Shown: positions 1-6,599 of the stretch, in pieces | How the letters are laid out: each line of letters begins with the position of its first letter | Position numbering within the stretch: the first letter of the stretch is position 1 | DNA from: Deltaproteobacteria bacterium | GTDB lineage: Bacteria; Myxococcota_A; UBA9160; PR03 | Direction: 5' to 3' | DNA length: 6,625 bases | Assembly (NCBI GenBank): GCA_018262315.1 | Contig: JAGSPS010000184.1 | Span: 1 to 6,625 of the forward strand | Made by a program: the position numbers and the translations under genes | Notes under the pieces: model-generated | What the model saw: the letters and a program-made list of their open reading frames with translations, nothing else | What the model was told of the DNA's origin: nothing | Database searches by the model: none

Positions 1-637
1 CGCGCACGGCCGCGCCTTCGGGAGCGATGTCGTCATCCCACAAGATCTTGTCGCGGATCGGCTTCCAGGCGAACGGGTTGCCCATCTTCCCAACGTCGAG
101 ACTCGCCTTGCCGTCCGACAGCGGGATCCACGCACTCGGCGCCTTCAGCTCGAGATTGGCGCGGTCGATGTAGATCCCGCCCGGGCCCCAGTCGGCCTTG
201 AAGCCGAAAGTGGTGTTCTCGCTCCGCGAATCATCCTGGCCGGACGTGACGCGGAAGTGCACCAGCGCGAAGTCGGTGACCTCGGCGTCGGCGCCGAGCC
301 GCGCGCGATAGCGCCCGCGGAACTGGTTGGGTGTGTCGCCCGCGACGGGATCCTCGTCGTACCAGAAGCCTTCGCCACGCAGGCGCAGATCGCCGTAGAA
401 CTTGATCTTCGGGAGCAGGCTCTTGCGCTCCTTCTCGGAGGCGGTGTAGCGCGCGGTGAGGCGGCTGTACTCGTCCTCGTCGAGCAGCCCCTTCTCGTTG
501 AGCACGCGCAGGATCTCTTCGACCACGGCGGGCTCGGGGGGCGGCTTGTCGCCCGCCGCCGCGGGACGGCTCGTCCCCAACAAGAAGACCGAGAAGGCCA
601 CGGCGCCTACCGCCCATCCAATCGTCACGCTCTTCAT
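1..637 (-). CDS. Putative outer-membrane porin (Porin_5-like), N-terminal 212 residues, 3' end outside window
   Basis: This is the 5' part of a gene that runs off the left edge; 212 complete codons are visible. Residues 1-28 form a signal peptide: MKS start, hydrophobic core, then an A-A-A cleavage site before GD. Residues 36-72 are an amphipathic helical stretch with a 'VLNEKGLLDEDEY' pattern, typical of the periplasmic N-terminus of 'putative porin' (Porin_5) proteins. After that come amphipathic beta-strands of an outer-membrane barrel: KIKFYGDLRLRGEGFWYDED (77-96), FRGRYRARLGADAEV (106-120), ALVHFRVTSG (124-133), IYIDRANLELKAP (155-167) and the family-like KMGNPFAW...LWDDDIAPEG (184-208). 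The ATG at 637 is preceded by a strong Shine-Dalgarno sequence, AGGGGAGGG, ending 5 nt before it. The gene lies downstream of phoB-phoR on the same strand, 165 bp after phoR. Two Pho-box-like elements stand in that gap, so a role in phosphate or anion uptake under phosphate starvation is inferred. The family assignment is by pattern recognition; substrate specificity cannot be read from this fragment. Confidence 0.82.
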   Translation of the reverse strand, partial: MKSVTIGWAVGAVAFSVFLLGTSRPAAAGDKPPPEPAVVEEILRVLNEKGLLDEDEYSRLTARYTASEKERKSLLPKIKFYGDLRLRGEGFWYDEDPVAGDTPNQFRGRYRARLGADAEVTDFALVHFRVTSGQDDSRSENTTFGFKADWGPGGIYIDRANLELKAPSAWIPLSDGKASLDVGKMGNPFAWKPIRDKILWDDDIAPEGAAVR

Positions 638-641
638 GGAA

Positions 642-650
642 CCCTCCCCT
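642..650 (-). promoter_or_regulatory. Ribosome binding site of the porin gene
   Basis: AGGGGAGGG on the minus strand, with its GGAGG core 5 nt before the ATG at 637. It is the clearest Shine-Dalgarno sequence in the window, it decides the start codon, and it fits the high expression expected of a porin. Confidence 0.7.
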
Positions 651-657
651 CGTCGCC

Positions 658-679
658 GATTCCGCGACGGATCCGTGAA
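658..679 (-). promoter_or_regulatory. Pho-box-like element A, proximal to the porin start
   Basis: Read on the minus strand this is two consecutive 11-bp units, TTCACGGATCC and GTCGCGGAATC, which agree at 7 of 11 positions. The 11-bp direct-repeat period and the (T/G)TCAC-like core resemble PhoB boxes (E. coli units have a CTGTCAT core). It ends 20 bp before the porin start codon, so it would overlap the 5' leader or a very short promoter. An alternative reading is a palindromic operator, because it contains the perfect 10-bp palindrome ACGGATCCGT. Binding by PhoB is inferred from the repeat architecture and from phoB lying nearby. Confidence 0.5.
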
Positions 680-723
680 GGATCGCGGCGCACGCTACGG
701 GAATCCCGTCGCGGCTGGGAGAA

Positions 724-745
724 GGATCCGTGACGGAACCGTGAA
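724..745 (-). promoter_or_regulatory. Pho-box-like element B, distal to the porin start
   Basis: Read on the minus strand this is TTCACGGTTCC followed directly by GTCACGGATCC, two 11-bp direct repeats agreeing at 9 of 11 positions. This is the best Pho-box candidate in the window. It matches element A at 17 of 19 core positions and lies exactly 66 bp (six 11-bp units) upstream of it. It starts about 87-108 bp before the porin start codon, a normal location for an activator site. No convincing -10 hexamer could be placed downstream of it. Confidence 0.55.
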
Positions 746-802
746 CTTCCCGTTCGCGACCGGGCTGACCTTAGCCCCGTCGACTCTGAGAAGGAATGAC
801 GA

Positions 803-1996
803 TCAGGACTGGATTGCGGGCGCGGCGGGTAGCTCGACCCAGAAGCGCGACCCGTCGCCGAGCTGGCTCTCGACGCCGACTTGACCGCCCATCGCCTGCA
901 CCAGGTGCTTCACGATCGCGAGGCCGAGCCCGGTACCACCGAGCGCGCGCGAGCGACCCGGGTCGACGCGGTAGAAGCGCTCGAAGATGCGCGGCAGGTC
1001 CTTGCGCGGAATGCCCAGGCCCGAGTCCTCGACCTCGATGCGGACGCGAGCTTCCGGCGCCGGCCGCACCTGCACCGCGACGCGCCCGCCGGCGGGCGTG
1101 TACTTGATCGCGTTGTCGAGCAGATTGGCGAGCACCTGCTCGAGGGCGCTGCGATCGGCGATCACACGACCCGCGCCCTCGATCGTGATCTCGCTTTCGA
1201 GTTCGCCGGCGCGCAAGCGCGGGTCGAGTTCGCGGAGCAAGCGCTGGACCAGCTCGCCGGCGGCGATCGGCTCGGCCCGCAGCGGCACGCTCCCGCTCTC
1301 GATGCGCGACAGTTCGAGCAGGTCCTCGACCAGCGCGCCGAGGCGTTTCGCGTTGCCGACGATCGCCTCGACCGCGTGCTTGGCCGTCGCGTCGGGAAGC
1401 TCGGCGTCGGCGAGCCGTTCGGCGAAGCCGCGGATCGCGGTGAGCGGCGTCTTCAGCTCGTGGGACGCGTTGGCGACGAAATCGCGCCGCACCGCTTCGA
1501 TGCGACGCAACTCGGTGACGTCGCGAAACACCGCGACCGCTCCGGCGCGCTCGTCGCGCGACGGGAACGGCGCCACGCTGAAGCGCAGCGTCCGCTCGGA
1601 CGCCGGGCCGAGCGTGACGTCGCCCACCTGCGCGACACCCCCGGCGACCGCGCTCTCGATCGCGTCGACGACCTCCGCGTGGCGCACCGCTTCGAGCAGT
1701 GAGCGCCCTTCGAGGGCCGCCGGCGCCGAAAACAGCTCGCGCAGCCGCGGATTCGCGAGCAACACGCGGCCGCTGCCGCCCACCACGAGCACGCCCTCGC
1801 CCATCGCAGCGATCACCATCTCGAGCAGGATGCGCTGGGCGTCGCTCTGCTGGAGACGCTGCTCGCCTTGCTCCACGCGGCGCCGCAGTTCGGAGGCTTC
1901 GTCCTCACCGCGGCGCAGCGCTACGCGGCGGGCCAGCCAGCCAGCGACGACGGCGGCGGCGGCGAGTGCGGCGATCCCCGTGACGATTTCGATCAC
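803..1996 (-). CDS. phoR: PhoR-type phosphate regulon sensor histidine kinase
   Basis: This is a 397-residue membrane-bound histidine kinase expected to phosphorylate and dephosphorylate PhoB in response to phosphate supply. There is one N-terminal transmembrane helix (about 1-24), a basic/coiled linker (25-60) and a PAS-like sensor region (about 60-160, containing 'GEGVLVVGGSGRVLLANPRL'). The DHp domain has the H-box NASHELKTPLTAIRGF with the phospho-accepting His179. The ATPase domain has N-box NLLDNAIKYTP (291-301), G1 DSGLGIP (324-330), F-box FERFYR (338-343) and G2 GGTGLGLAIVK (353-363). All catalytic motifs are intact. The start is GTG. The only in-frame sequence upstream is an 11-codon stretch directly following the phoB stop codon, with no ATG or GTG, so an earlier conventional start is excluded. 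No clear Shine-Dalgarno sequence precedes it; 33 bp separate it from phoB, so translation is probably coupled within an operon. Other PAS-containing OmpR-partner kinases look similar; the PhoR name rests on the PAS-HisKA-HATPase layout and the phoB neighbour. Confidence 0.85.
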   Translation of the reverse strand: MIEIVTGIAALAAAAVVAGWLARRVALRRGEDEASELRRRVEQGEQRLQQSDAQRILLEMVIAAMGEGVLVVGGSGRVLLANPRLRELFSAPAALEGRSLLEAVRHAEVVDAIESAVAGGVAQVGDVTLGPASERTLRFSVAPFPSRDERAGAVAVFRDVTELRRIEAVRRDFVANASHELKTPLTAIRGFAERLADAELPDATAKHAVEAIVGNAKRLGALVEDLLELSRIESGSVPLRAEPIAAGELVQRLLRELDPRLRAGELESEITIEGAGRVIADRSALEQVLANLLDNAIKYTPAGGRVAVQVRPAPEARVRIEVEDSGLGIPRKDLPRIFERFYRVDPGRSRALGGTGLGLAIVKHLVQAMGGQVGVESQLGDGSRFWVELPAAPAIQS

Positions 1997-2029
1997 GACG
2001 GAAGGATGGCGCGGATCCGGGTGCTGAGG

Positions 2030-2710
<681 letters not shown>

Positions 2711-2759
2711 GGCCGAAGCGTATCCCGTGACCCGCGGCTCTCCAGACGCGCCGCGTCGC

Positions 2760-2781
2760 GTCACCGTTTCGTCGCCGTCAC
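2760..2781 (+). promoter_or_regulatory. Pho-box-like element in the phoB / LolA-like divergent intergenic region
   Basis: Two adjacent 11-bp units on the plus strand, GTCACCGTTTC and GTCGCCGTCAC, agree at 8 of 11 positions. They share with the four porin-side units the fixed positions T2, C3, C5, G7 and C11 (consensus (G/T)TC(A/G)C(C/G)G). The element lies 49 bp upstream of the phoB start and 68 bp upstream of the LolA-like start, so it could serve phoB autoregulation, the divergent gene, or both. The orientation matches the plus-strand gene. It is weaker than the porin-side elements, and the region is GC-rich, so chance is possible. Confidence 0.35.
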
Positions 2782-2830
2782 TCCGCCTTCCAGCCATGCA
2801 ATCCGCACGCCAGCGTGCCCCGGGGGCCTC

Positions 2831-2839
2831 TGATAGAGT
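2831..2839 (+). promoter_or_regulatory. Candidate extended -10 promoter of the LolA-like gene
   Basis: TGATAGAGT reads as an extended -10 element (TG-N-TAGAGT; 4 of 6 matches to TATAAT). It is the most AT-rich stretch before the gene. No good -35 hexamer lies 16-18 bp upstream. Transcription would start around 2846, only a few bases before the ATG at 2850, giving a nearly leaderless mRNA. That would explain the lack of a Shine-Dalgarno sequence. Confidence 0.4.
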
Positions 2840-2849
2840 GCGCGCGCCC

Positions 2850-3701
2850 ATGCGCCCGCCTCTCCCGATCGCTCTCGCACTCACGCTGGTCTGCGTCGCT
2901 GCGGCTGCCTCGCTGGCCGCCGACCCGCAAGCCGCCGCGCCGCGCAACAGCGGGGACGCCCCCGCGAGCGACGGGCGGACCGGCCGCCAGATCTACGACG
3001 CAGTGCTCGCCAACCGCTTCCGCGCGACGCGGCAGAACGCGCGTCTGGTCTCGGGCGATCGCTCCGACAACGCCCTCGAATCGCGCATGACGGTGCTCTG
3101 GAAAAGTTTCCGCGACGCGAACGACGAAGCCACGGAGGGCGTCTTCTCGAAGACGGTGGTGCGCTACACGCACCCCTTCGACCTGCGCTTCTCCGCGTAC
3201 CTCGTGATCAACAACGCGGACCGCCCCGACGACCAGTTCGTGTACCTGAACAGCCGCCGCCGCACCCGCCGCGTCAACCTGCGCGGCGAACCCGTGCTCG
3301 GCAGCGACTTCGGCTTCGAGGACGTGATCCCGCGCGAGATCGAGGACGCGGAATACAAGCGGCTGCCGGACGAGGCCCATGACGGCCGCGCCTGCTACGT
3401 CGTGGAGGTCGTCCCGGTGGCATCGGCGAACTCCGAGTACTCGCGCCTGCGCAGTTGGATCGACAAGCAGCATCCCGTCGTGCTCCGCACGCAGTACTGG
3501 GATCACGACGGCATCGCGGTGAAGGAAGGGACGGCGCCGTTCGCGGAGGTCCGCGAGATCGAGGGCGTCTGGGTTCCCATGCACGCCGAGATGAAGAACC
3601 TGGTCAGCGAGAGCTGGAGCCGGCTCGTGATCGAGGATTTCGAGCCCAACCCCGTGCTCGATCCCGGCGAGTTCTCGCAGCGCCGTCTCGAAACGCACTG
3701 A
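2850..3701 (+). CDS. LolA-like outer membrane lipoprotein-sorting protein (PF17131 type), secreted
   Basis: This is a 283-residue periplasmic protein of the 'outer membrane lipoprotein-sorting protein' family, whose LolA/LolB-like fold carries a hydrophobic ligand through the periplasm. Residues 1-24 form a signal peptide (MRPP, hydrophobic core, SLAA before D25). There is no lipobox at the cleavage site, so it is probably soluble. Family landmarks are visible in order: DQFVYLNSRRRTRRV (128-142), GSDFGFEDV (151-159), SWIDKQHPVVLRTQYWDHDG (202-221), WVPMHAEMKNL (241-251) and the C-terminal FSQRRLE (275-281). The ATG at 2850 is chosen because it places the signal peptide at the N-terminus; an in-frame ATG at 2796 would add 18 charged residues in front of it. 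No clear Shine-Dalgarno sequence is present. The gene converges on an MMPL transporter with 7 bp between stops. Genes of this family commonly sit beside MMPL/RND transporters, and the two are inferred to work together in moving a lipid or lipoprotein toward the outer membrane. The cargo is unknown. Confidence 0.85.
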   Translation: MRPPLPIALALTLVCVAAAASLAADPQAAAPRNSGDAPASDGRTGRQIYDAVLANRFRATRQNARLVSGDRSDNALESRMTVLWKSFRDANDEATEGVFSKTVVRYTHPFDLRFSAYLVINNADRPDDQFVYLNSRRRTRRVNLRGEPVLGSDFGFEDVIPREIEDAEYKRLPDEAHDGRACYVVEVVPVASANSEYSRLRSWIDKQHPVVLRTQYWDHDGIAVKEGTAPFAEVREIEGVWVPMHAEMKNLVSESWSRLVIEDFEPNPVLDPGEFSQRRLETH

Positions 3702-3708
3702 GTGATGG

Positions 3709-6096
3709 CTACGCCCGCGTCTTCACCAGCAGCGCCGGCATCAGCACGAGTTCGGACGCCAGGCAGAACCCGACCGTCAGCGCGAACAGCATCCCGAACT
3801 CGCGCAGCGTTGCGAAGCTCGACAGCGCGATCACCGCGAAACCCACCGACAGCATGATCGCGGCGGTCGCGATCGGCACGCCGATGCGCAGGCCCGTGAC
3901 GCGCGCCGCGTCGGCCGGCGCGAGACCCGCGTTCCGCTCGCGGCGATAGCGCACCAGGAAGTGCACGGTGTCGTCGATCGCGATGCCCAGCGCGACCGAG
4001 CCGATCAAGCTGGTCGGCAGCGAGAGCGACGCGGCGCCGAGACCGAGCAGGCCGAAGTACATCGCGACCGGCAGCAGATTCGGGATCATCGCGATCACGC
4101 CGAGTTTCCACGAACGCAGCGCCCCCGTGACGAACACGAAGATCACGCCCGCGGCGGCGGCGACGGACAGGAACTGCCCGCCGGCGATCCCGTCGGCGCT
4201 GCGCGCCAGCAGGATGGCGTTGCCCGTGGGCTCGCCGCGCAGGCCCGGCGGGAGCACCTCGCGCAACAGCGCTTCGAGGTGCGCGACCAGCTCGCGCACG
4301 GCGGCCGACCCCACTTCGCCGGTGCGCACCACCAGGTTCGCGCGCGACTGGTTCACGTTCGCGAAGCGCGCCACCTCCTCCTTGGGCGCGAGTTGGAACA
4401 ACTCGGTCACCGCGCTGCGATCGTCGGGGATGCGCTCCTCGGCCGGATCGTCGCCCTCGATGGCGCGATTCATCACGCGCAGCGTGTCGGTGATCGCGGC
4501 GCTGCGCGAGACGCCCGGGATTGCGTCGGCGCGCGCCTTCAGCGTCTCGATCGCGTGTAGCGCGGCGGGCTCGCGAAAGGTTCCGGGGCCGTCGCCTTCG
4601 AGCACGACGTAGATCGGGATCGCGCCCGAGAGGCGTCGATTCACCGCGTCGAAGTCCCGGCGCACTGGCGAAGCCTCGTCGAAGAACGAGAGGTAGTCGG
4701 TGTCGATCACGATGTTGGGAATCGCGAACGCGGAGACACCCGCGGCTACGACCCCGGCCGCGATGCAGCGCTCGGCGTGGCGCGCGCTGGCGGCCGAGAT
4801 GCGCGCGAGTCCCTGCTTCAATTCGAGCACGAAGCGCTCGCTCCAGCGCGCGAGCGACGCGGGCAGCGCCGAGCGATCGCGTCGCGGCGGCAGCAGCGCG
4901 AGCAGCGCGGGCAGCGCGCTCTGCGCAAGGAACGTCACGCAGCCCACCCCGAGCACGGCAAAGGCGCCGAACTCGACGATCGCGGGGACGTCGGAGAGGC
5001 ACAGCGCGCCGAAGCCGATCTCCGTCGTCGCCGCCGCGATCGCCATCGGCAGCGATTCATGCGCGAGCGTGCGGGCCGTGATCTCGCGCGCGTCGCCGGG
5101 CCCCGCGCGCTCCTCGTCGAAGCCTGCCAGCATGTGGATCCCGAAGACGCTGCCGATCGCGATCAGCTCGGGCCCGAGCATCGAAGACAGGATCGTCAGC
5201 GGGCGGCCGAGCACGGCCATCGCCGCGAAGGTCCAGAGCACGGCGATCAGCACGTTGGCGAGCGGCAACACCACGCCGCGACGCGTTCCGGTGGCGAGCG
5301 CGAGCACGAACGCGATCGCCAGCACCGCGAGCGGAACCAGCACGGTGAGATCGCGCACCATCCCGCGATAGACGCTCGCCTTCGCGTGGGGGCGGCCCGC
5401 GACGTAGAAGCGGACGCCGGGTCGCGTCGCGGCGTCGAGCAGCGCGCCGATGCGTTCGTCGAGACCCGACGCGATGAACTCACGGTCGCTCATCTCGCGG
5501 AAGCGCACCGAGATCCCGGCGGAGTGCCCGTCCTCGGAGACCAGGTTGCGGCGCAGCAGCGGATCGCCCAAGGCCCGCGCGCGCAGCGCCGCGAGTTCCG
5601 CGGGTTGCTGCGGAACCTCGTCCATCAGGCGACCGACATCGACCCAGTCTTTCTCGGACACGTAACGAAACGACACCGTGTCGGCCAGACTTTGGACGCG
5701 GCGAACGCCGGGCAGGCGCGCGATCTCGCGGTGTACGCGCTGCAGCAGCAGCAGGTTGTCGCGCTCGAAGAGGTCGCGGTCGGTCTCGAGCGCGATCACG
5801 AAGATCTCGTCGTTGCCGAATTCGCGGACGGCGCGCTCGTAGACGGCGCGCGCCGGATCGCCGCGCGGGAGCAGCGGCTCGGTCGACGGGTCGAGCGCGA
5901 GACGCAAGCCGGGTGGATCGAGGCGCACGACGGCAAACAGCGCCGCGAGCGACACGACGCCGATGCCCGCGAGCACGAGCGCGGGCCGCGCGACGACGAG
6001 GCGCGGACGTCGGCCCAGCGCGGTGGAGAGCGCGAGCAGCAACACGCCGGCGAGCAGCGCGCCGAACACCGCCGGGTCCGCGATCAGCCCCTGCAC
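3709..6096 (-). CDS. MMPL/HpnN-type RND superfamily transporter
   Basis: This is a 795-residue inner-membrane transporter of the MMPL (RND) family, predicted to export lipids or other hydrophobic cargo using the proton gradient. It has the duplicated RND layout. An extra N-terminal hydrophobic helix (10-27) precedes the usual first helix (38-58). Periplasmic domain 1 (about 60-245) contains LRLALDPSTEPLLP. The first helix bundle spans about 250-403. A linker and the TM7 equivalent (442-460) lead into periplasmic domain 2 (about 461-635, containing IVIDTDYLSFFDEASPVRRD). The second helix bundle spans about 640-792. The second half carries the classic GIAIDDTVHFLVRYRRER (704-721) with Asp708 and Asp709. 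The matching site in the first half, IGSVFGIHMLAGFDEE (314-329), lacks the acidic pair. The start is GTG at 6096, with GGGGGA 5 nt upstream. The frame is open much further, but that extension reads through the tRNA antisense strand. Partner: the convergent LolA-like gene. Hopanoid or sterol cargo is a guess from relatives. Confidence 0.85.
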   Translation of the reverse strand: MQGLIADPAVFGALLAGVLLLALSTALGRRPRLVVARPALVLAGIGVVSLAALFAVVRLDPPGLRLALDPSTEPLLPRGDPARAVYERAVREFGNDEIFVIALETDRDLFERDNLLLLQRVHREIARLPGVRRVQSLADTVSFRYVSEKDWVDVGRLMDEVPQQPAELAALRARALGDPLLRRNLVSEDGHSAGISVRFREMSDREFIASGLDERIGALLDAATRPGVRFYVAGRPHAKASVYRGMVRDLTVLVPLAVLAIAFVLALATGTRRGVVLPLANVLIAVLWTFAAMAVLGRPLTILSSMLGPELIAIGSVFGIHMLAGFDEERAGPGDAREITARTLAHESLPMAIAAATTEIGFGALCLSDVPAIVEFGAFAVLGVGCVTFLAQSALPALLALLPPRRDRSALPASLARWSERFVLELKQGLARISAASARHAERCIAAGVVAAGVSAFAIPNIVIDTDYLSFFDEASPVRRDFDAVNRRLSGAIPIYVVLEGDGPGTFREPAALHAIETLKARADAIPGVSRSAAITDTLRVMNRAIEGDDPAEERIPDDRSAVTELFQLAPKEEVARFANVNQSRANLVVRTGEVGSAAVRELVAHLEALLREVLPPGLRGEPTGNAILLARSADGIAGGQFLSVAAAAGVIFVFVTGALRSWKLGVIAMIPNLLPVAMYFGLLGLGAASLSLPTSLIGSVALGIAIDDTVHFLVRYRRERNAGLAPADAARVTGLRIGVPIATAAIMLSVGFAVIALSSFATLREFGMLFALTVGFCLASELVLMPALLVKTRA

Positions 6097-6101
6097 CTTC
6101 G

Positions 6102-6107
6102 TCCCCC
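6102..6107 (-). promoter_or_regulatory. Ribosome binding site supporting the GTG start of the MMPL transporter
   Basis: GGGGGA on the minus strand, 5 nt before the GTG at 6096. It supports this start over any further upstream, where the open frame crosses the tRNA gene. Confidence 0.5.
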
Positions 6108-6174
6108 GGCGAGCCCCCGCTCCGCGCTGCGCATGGTAGGCCCAACGACGTCGCTTCGGCCGAGAGATCTGCGG

Positions 6175-6203
6175 TTGTCGGTCCCGGGGGCGAGGGGCAT
6201 ACT
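6175..6203 (+). promoter_or_regulatory. Sigma-70-type promoter of tRNA-Pro
   Basis: TTGTCG (6175-6180; 4 of 6 matches to TTGACA), a 17-bp spacer, then CATACT (6198-6203; 4 of 6 matches to TATAAT). The -10 ends 17 bp before the first base of the mature tRNA, leaving a short 5' leader for RNase P removal. The spacing is ideal. Confidence 0.6.
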
Positions 6204-6220
6204 GCGCGCTCGTCGCATGC

Positions 6221-6297
<77 letters not shown>

Positions 6298-6306
6298 TAC
6301 GCGACG

Positions 6307-6342
6307 CCGGGCCCCGGTCACCGCCGGGGCCCGGTTTCGTTT
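6307..6342 (+). terminator. Rho-independent terminator of tRNA-Pro
   Basis: A perfect 11-bp inverted repeat, CCGGGCCCCGG / CCGGGGCCCGG, has a 6-nt loop (TCACCG) and is followed by TTTCGTTT. It begins 9 bp after the tRNA CCA end. There is no T-run on the opposite side, so it works in the plus direction. Confidence 0.85.
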
Positions 6343-6520
6343 CGCGAAGCCCGCGTCGCATCGCCAGCATCTCCTCCGTCGCACGCGCAATAGGCAACTC
6401 CCGCCGCGTCGCGGCGCTGCGACGGCGAAAGCGCAGGCGCCGAACAGACACGAGAACGCTGTCAGCGCGCGCGTCGCGTCGCGAGCGCCGGCAGCTCACC
6501 GGCAGCTTCGGATGATTCCG
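6343..6520. other. Intergenic stretch with no recognisable feature
   Basis: Between the tRNA terminator and the promoter candidate at 6521 I see no gene, repeat or RNA structure I can support. Open frames crossing it are continuations of shadows through the tRNA region and have arginine-rich, low-information composition. Confidence 0.5.
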
Positions 6521-6550
6521 TTGACAAGATGGGTGCCGGACTGGCAGGAT
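6521..6550 (+). promoter_or_regulatory. Candidate sigma-70 promoter for the right-edge gene
   Basis: A perfect TTGACA -35 (6521-6526), an 18-bp spacer and a weak CAGGAT -10 (6545-6550; 3 of 6 matches). It lies about 50 bp before the start codon proposed at 6600. The -10 sits in the left arm of an inverted repeat, GCAGGAT (6544-6550) / ATCCTGC (6581-6587). Confidence 0.4.
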
Positions 6551-6599
6551 CGGCTCGCCCGTTCGCACCCATGCGGCGGCATCCTGCTGGAGCCCCCCG

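Noticed and set aside
697..709. Palindrome ACGGGAATCCCGT as a terminator or operator
   Set aside because: The one-base loop cannot form a hairpin, there is no T-tract, and no second copy was found; kept only as a note.
762..777. GGGCT-GACCTT-AGCCC hairpin as a phoR terminator
   Set aside because: Only a 5-bp stem and no T-tract on either strand.
881..1702. Plus-strand 273-residue open frame
   Set aside because: Antisense to phoR, whose catalytic motifs are intact; the composition is typical of a GC-bias shadow.
2796..2849. Alternative ATG at 2796 for the LolA-like protein
   Set aside because: It would put 18 charged residues in front of the signal peptide and lies upstream of the likely -10 element.
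2711..2947. Upstream extension of phoB to 2947
   Set aside because: The extension has no family similarity and covers the divergent promoter; the ATG at 2710 gives the standard MAARILVVDDE start.
2778..3698. Minus-strand 306-residue open frame
   Set aside because: Antisense to the LolA-like gene, which has a signal peptide and family motifs.
3503..5002. Minus-strand 499-residue open frame
   Set aside because: A frameshifted shadow of the MMPL gene, extremely arginine- and alanine-rich.
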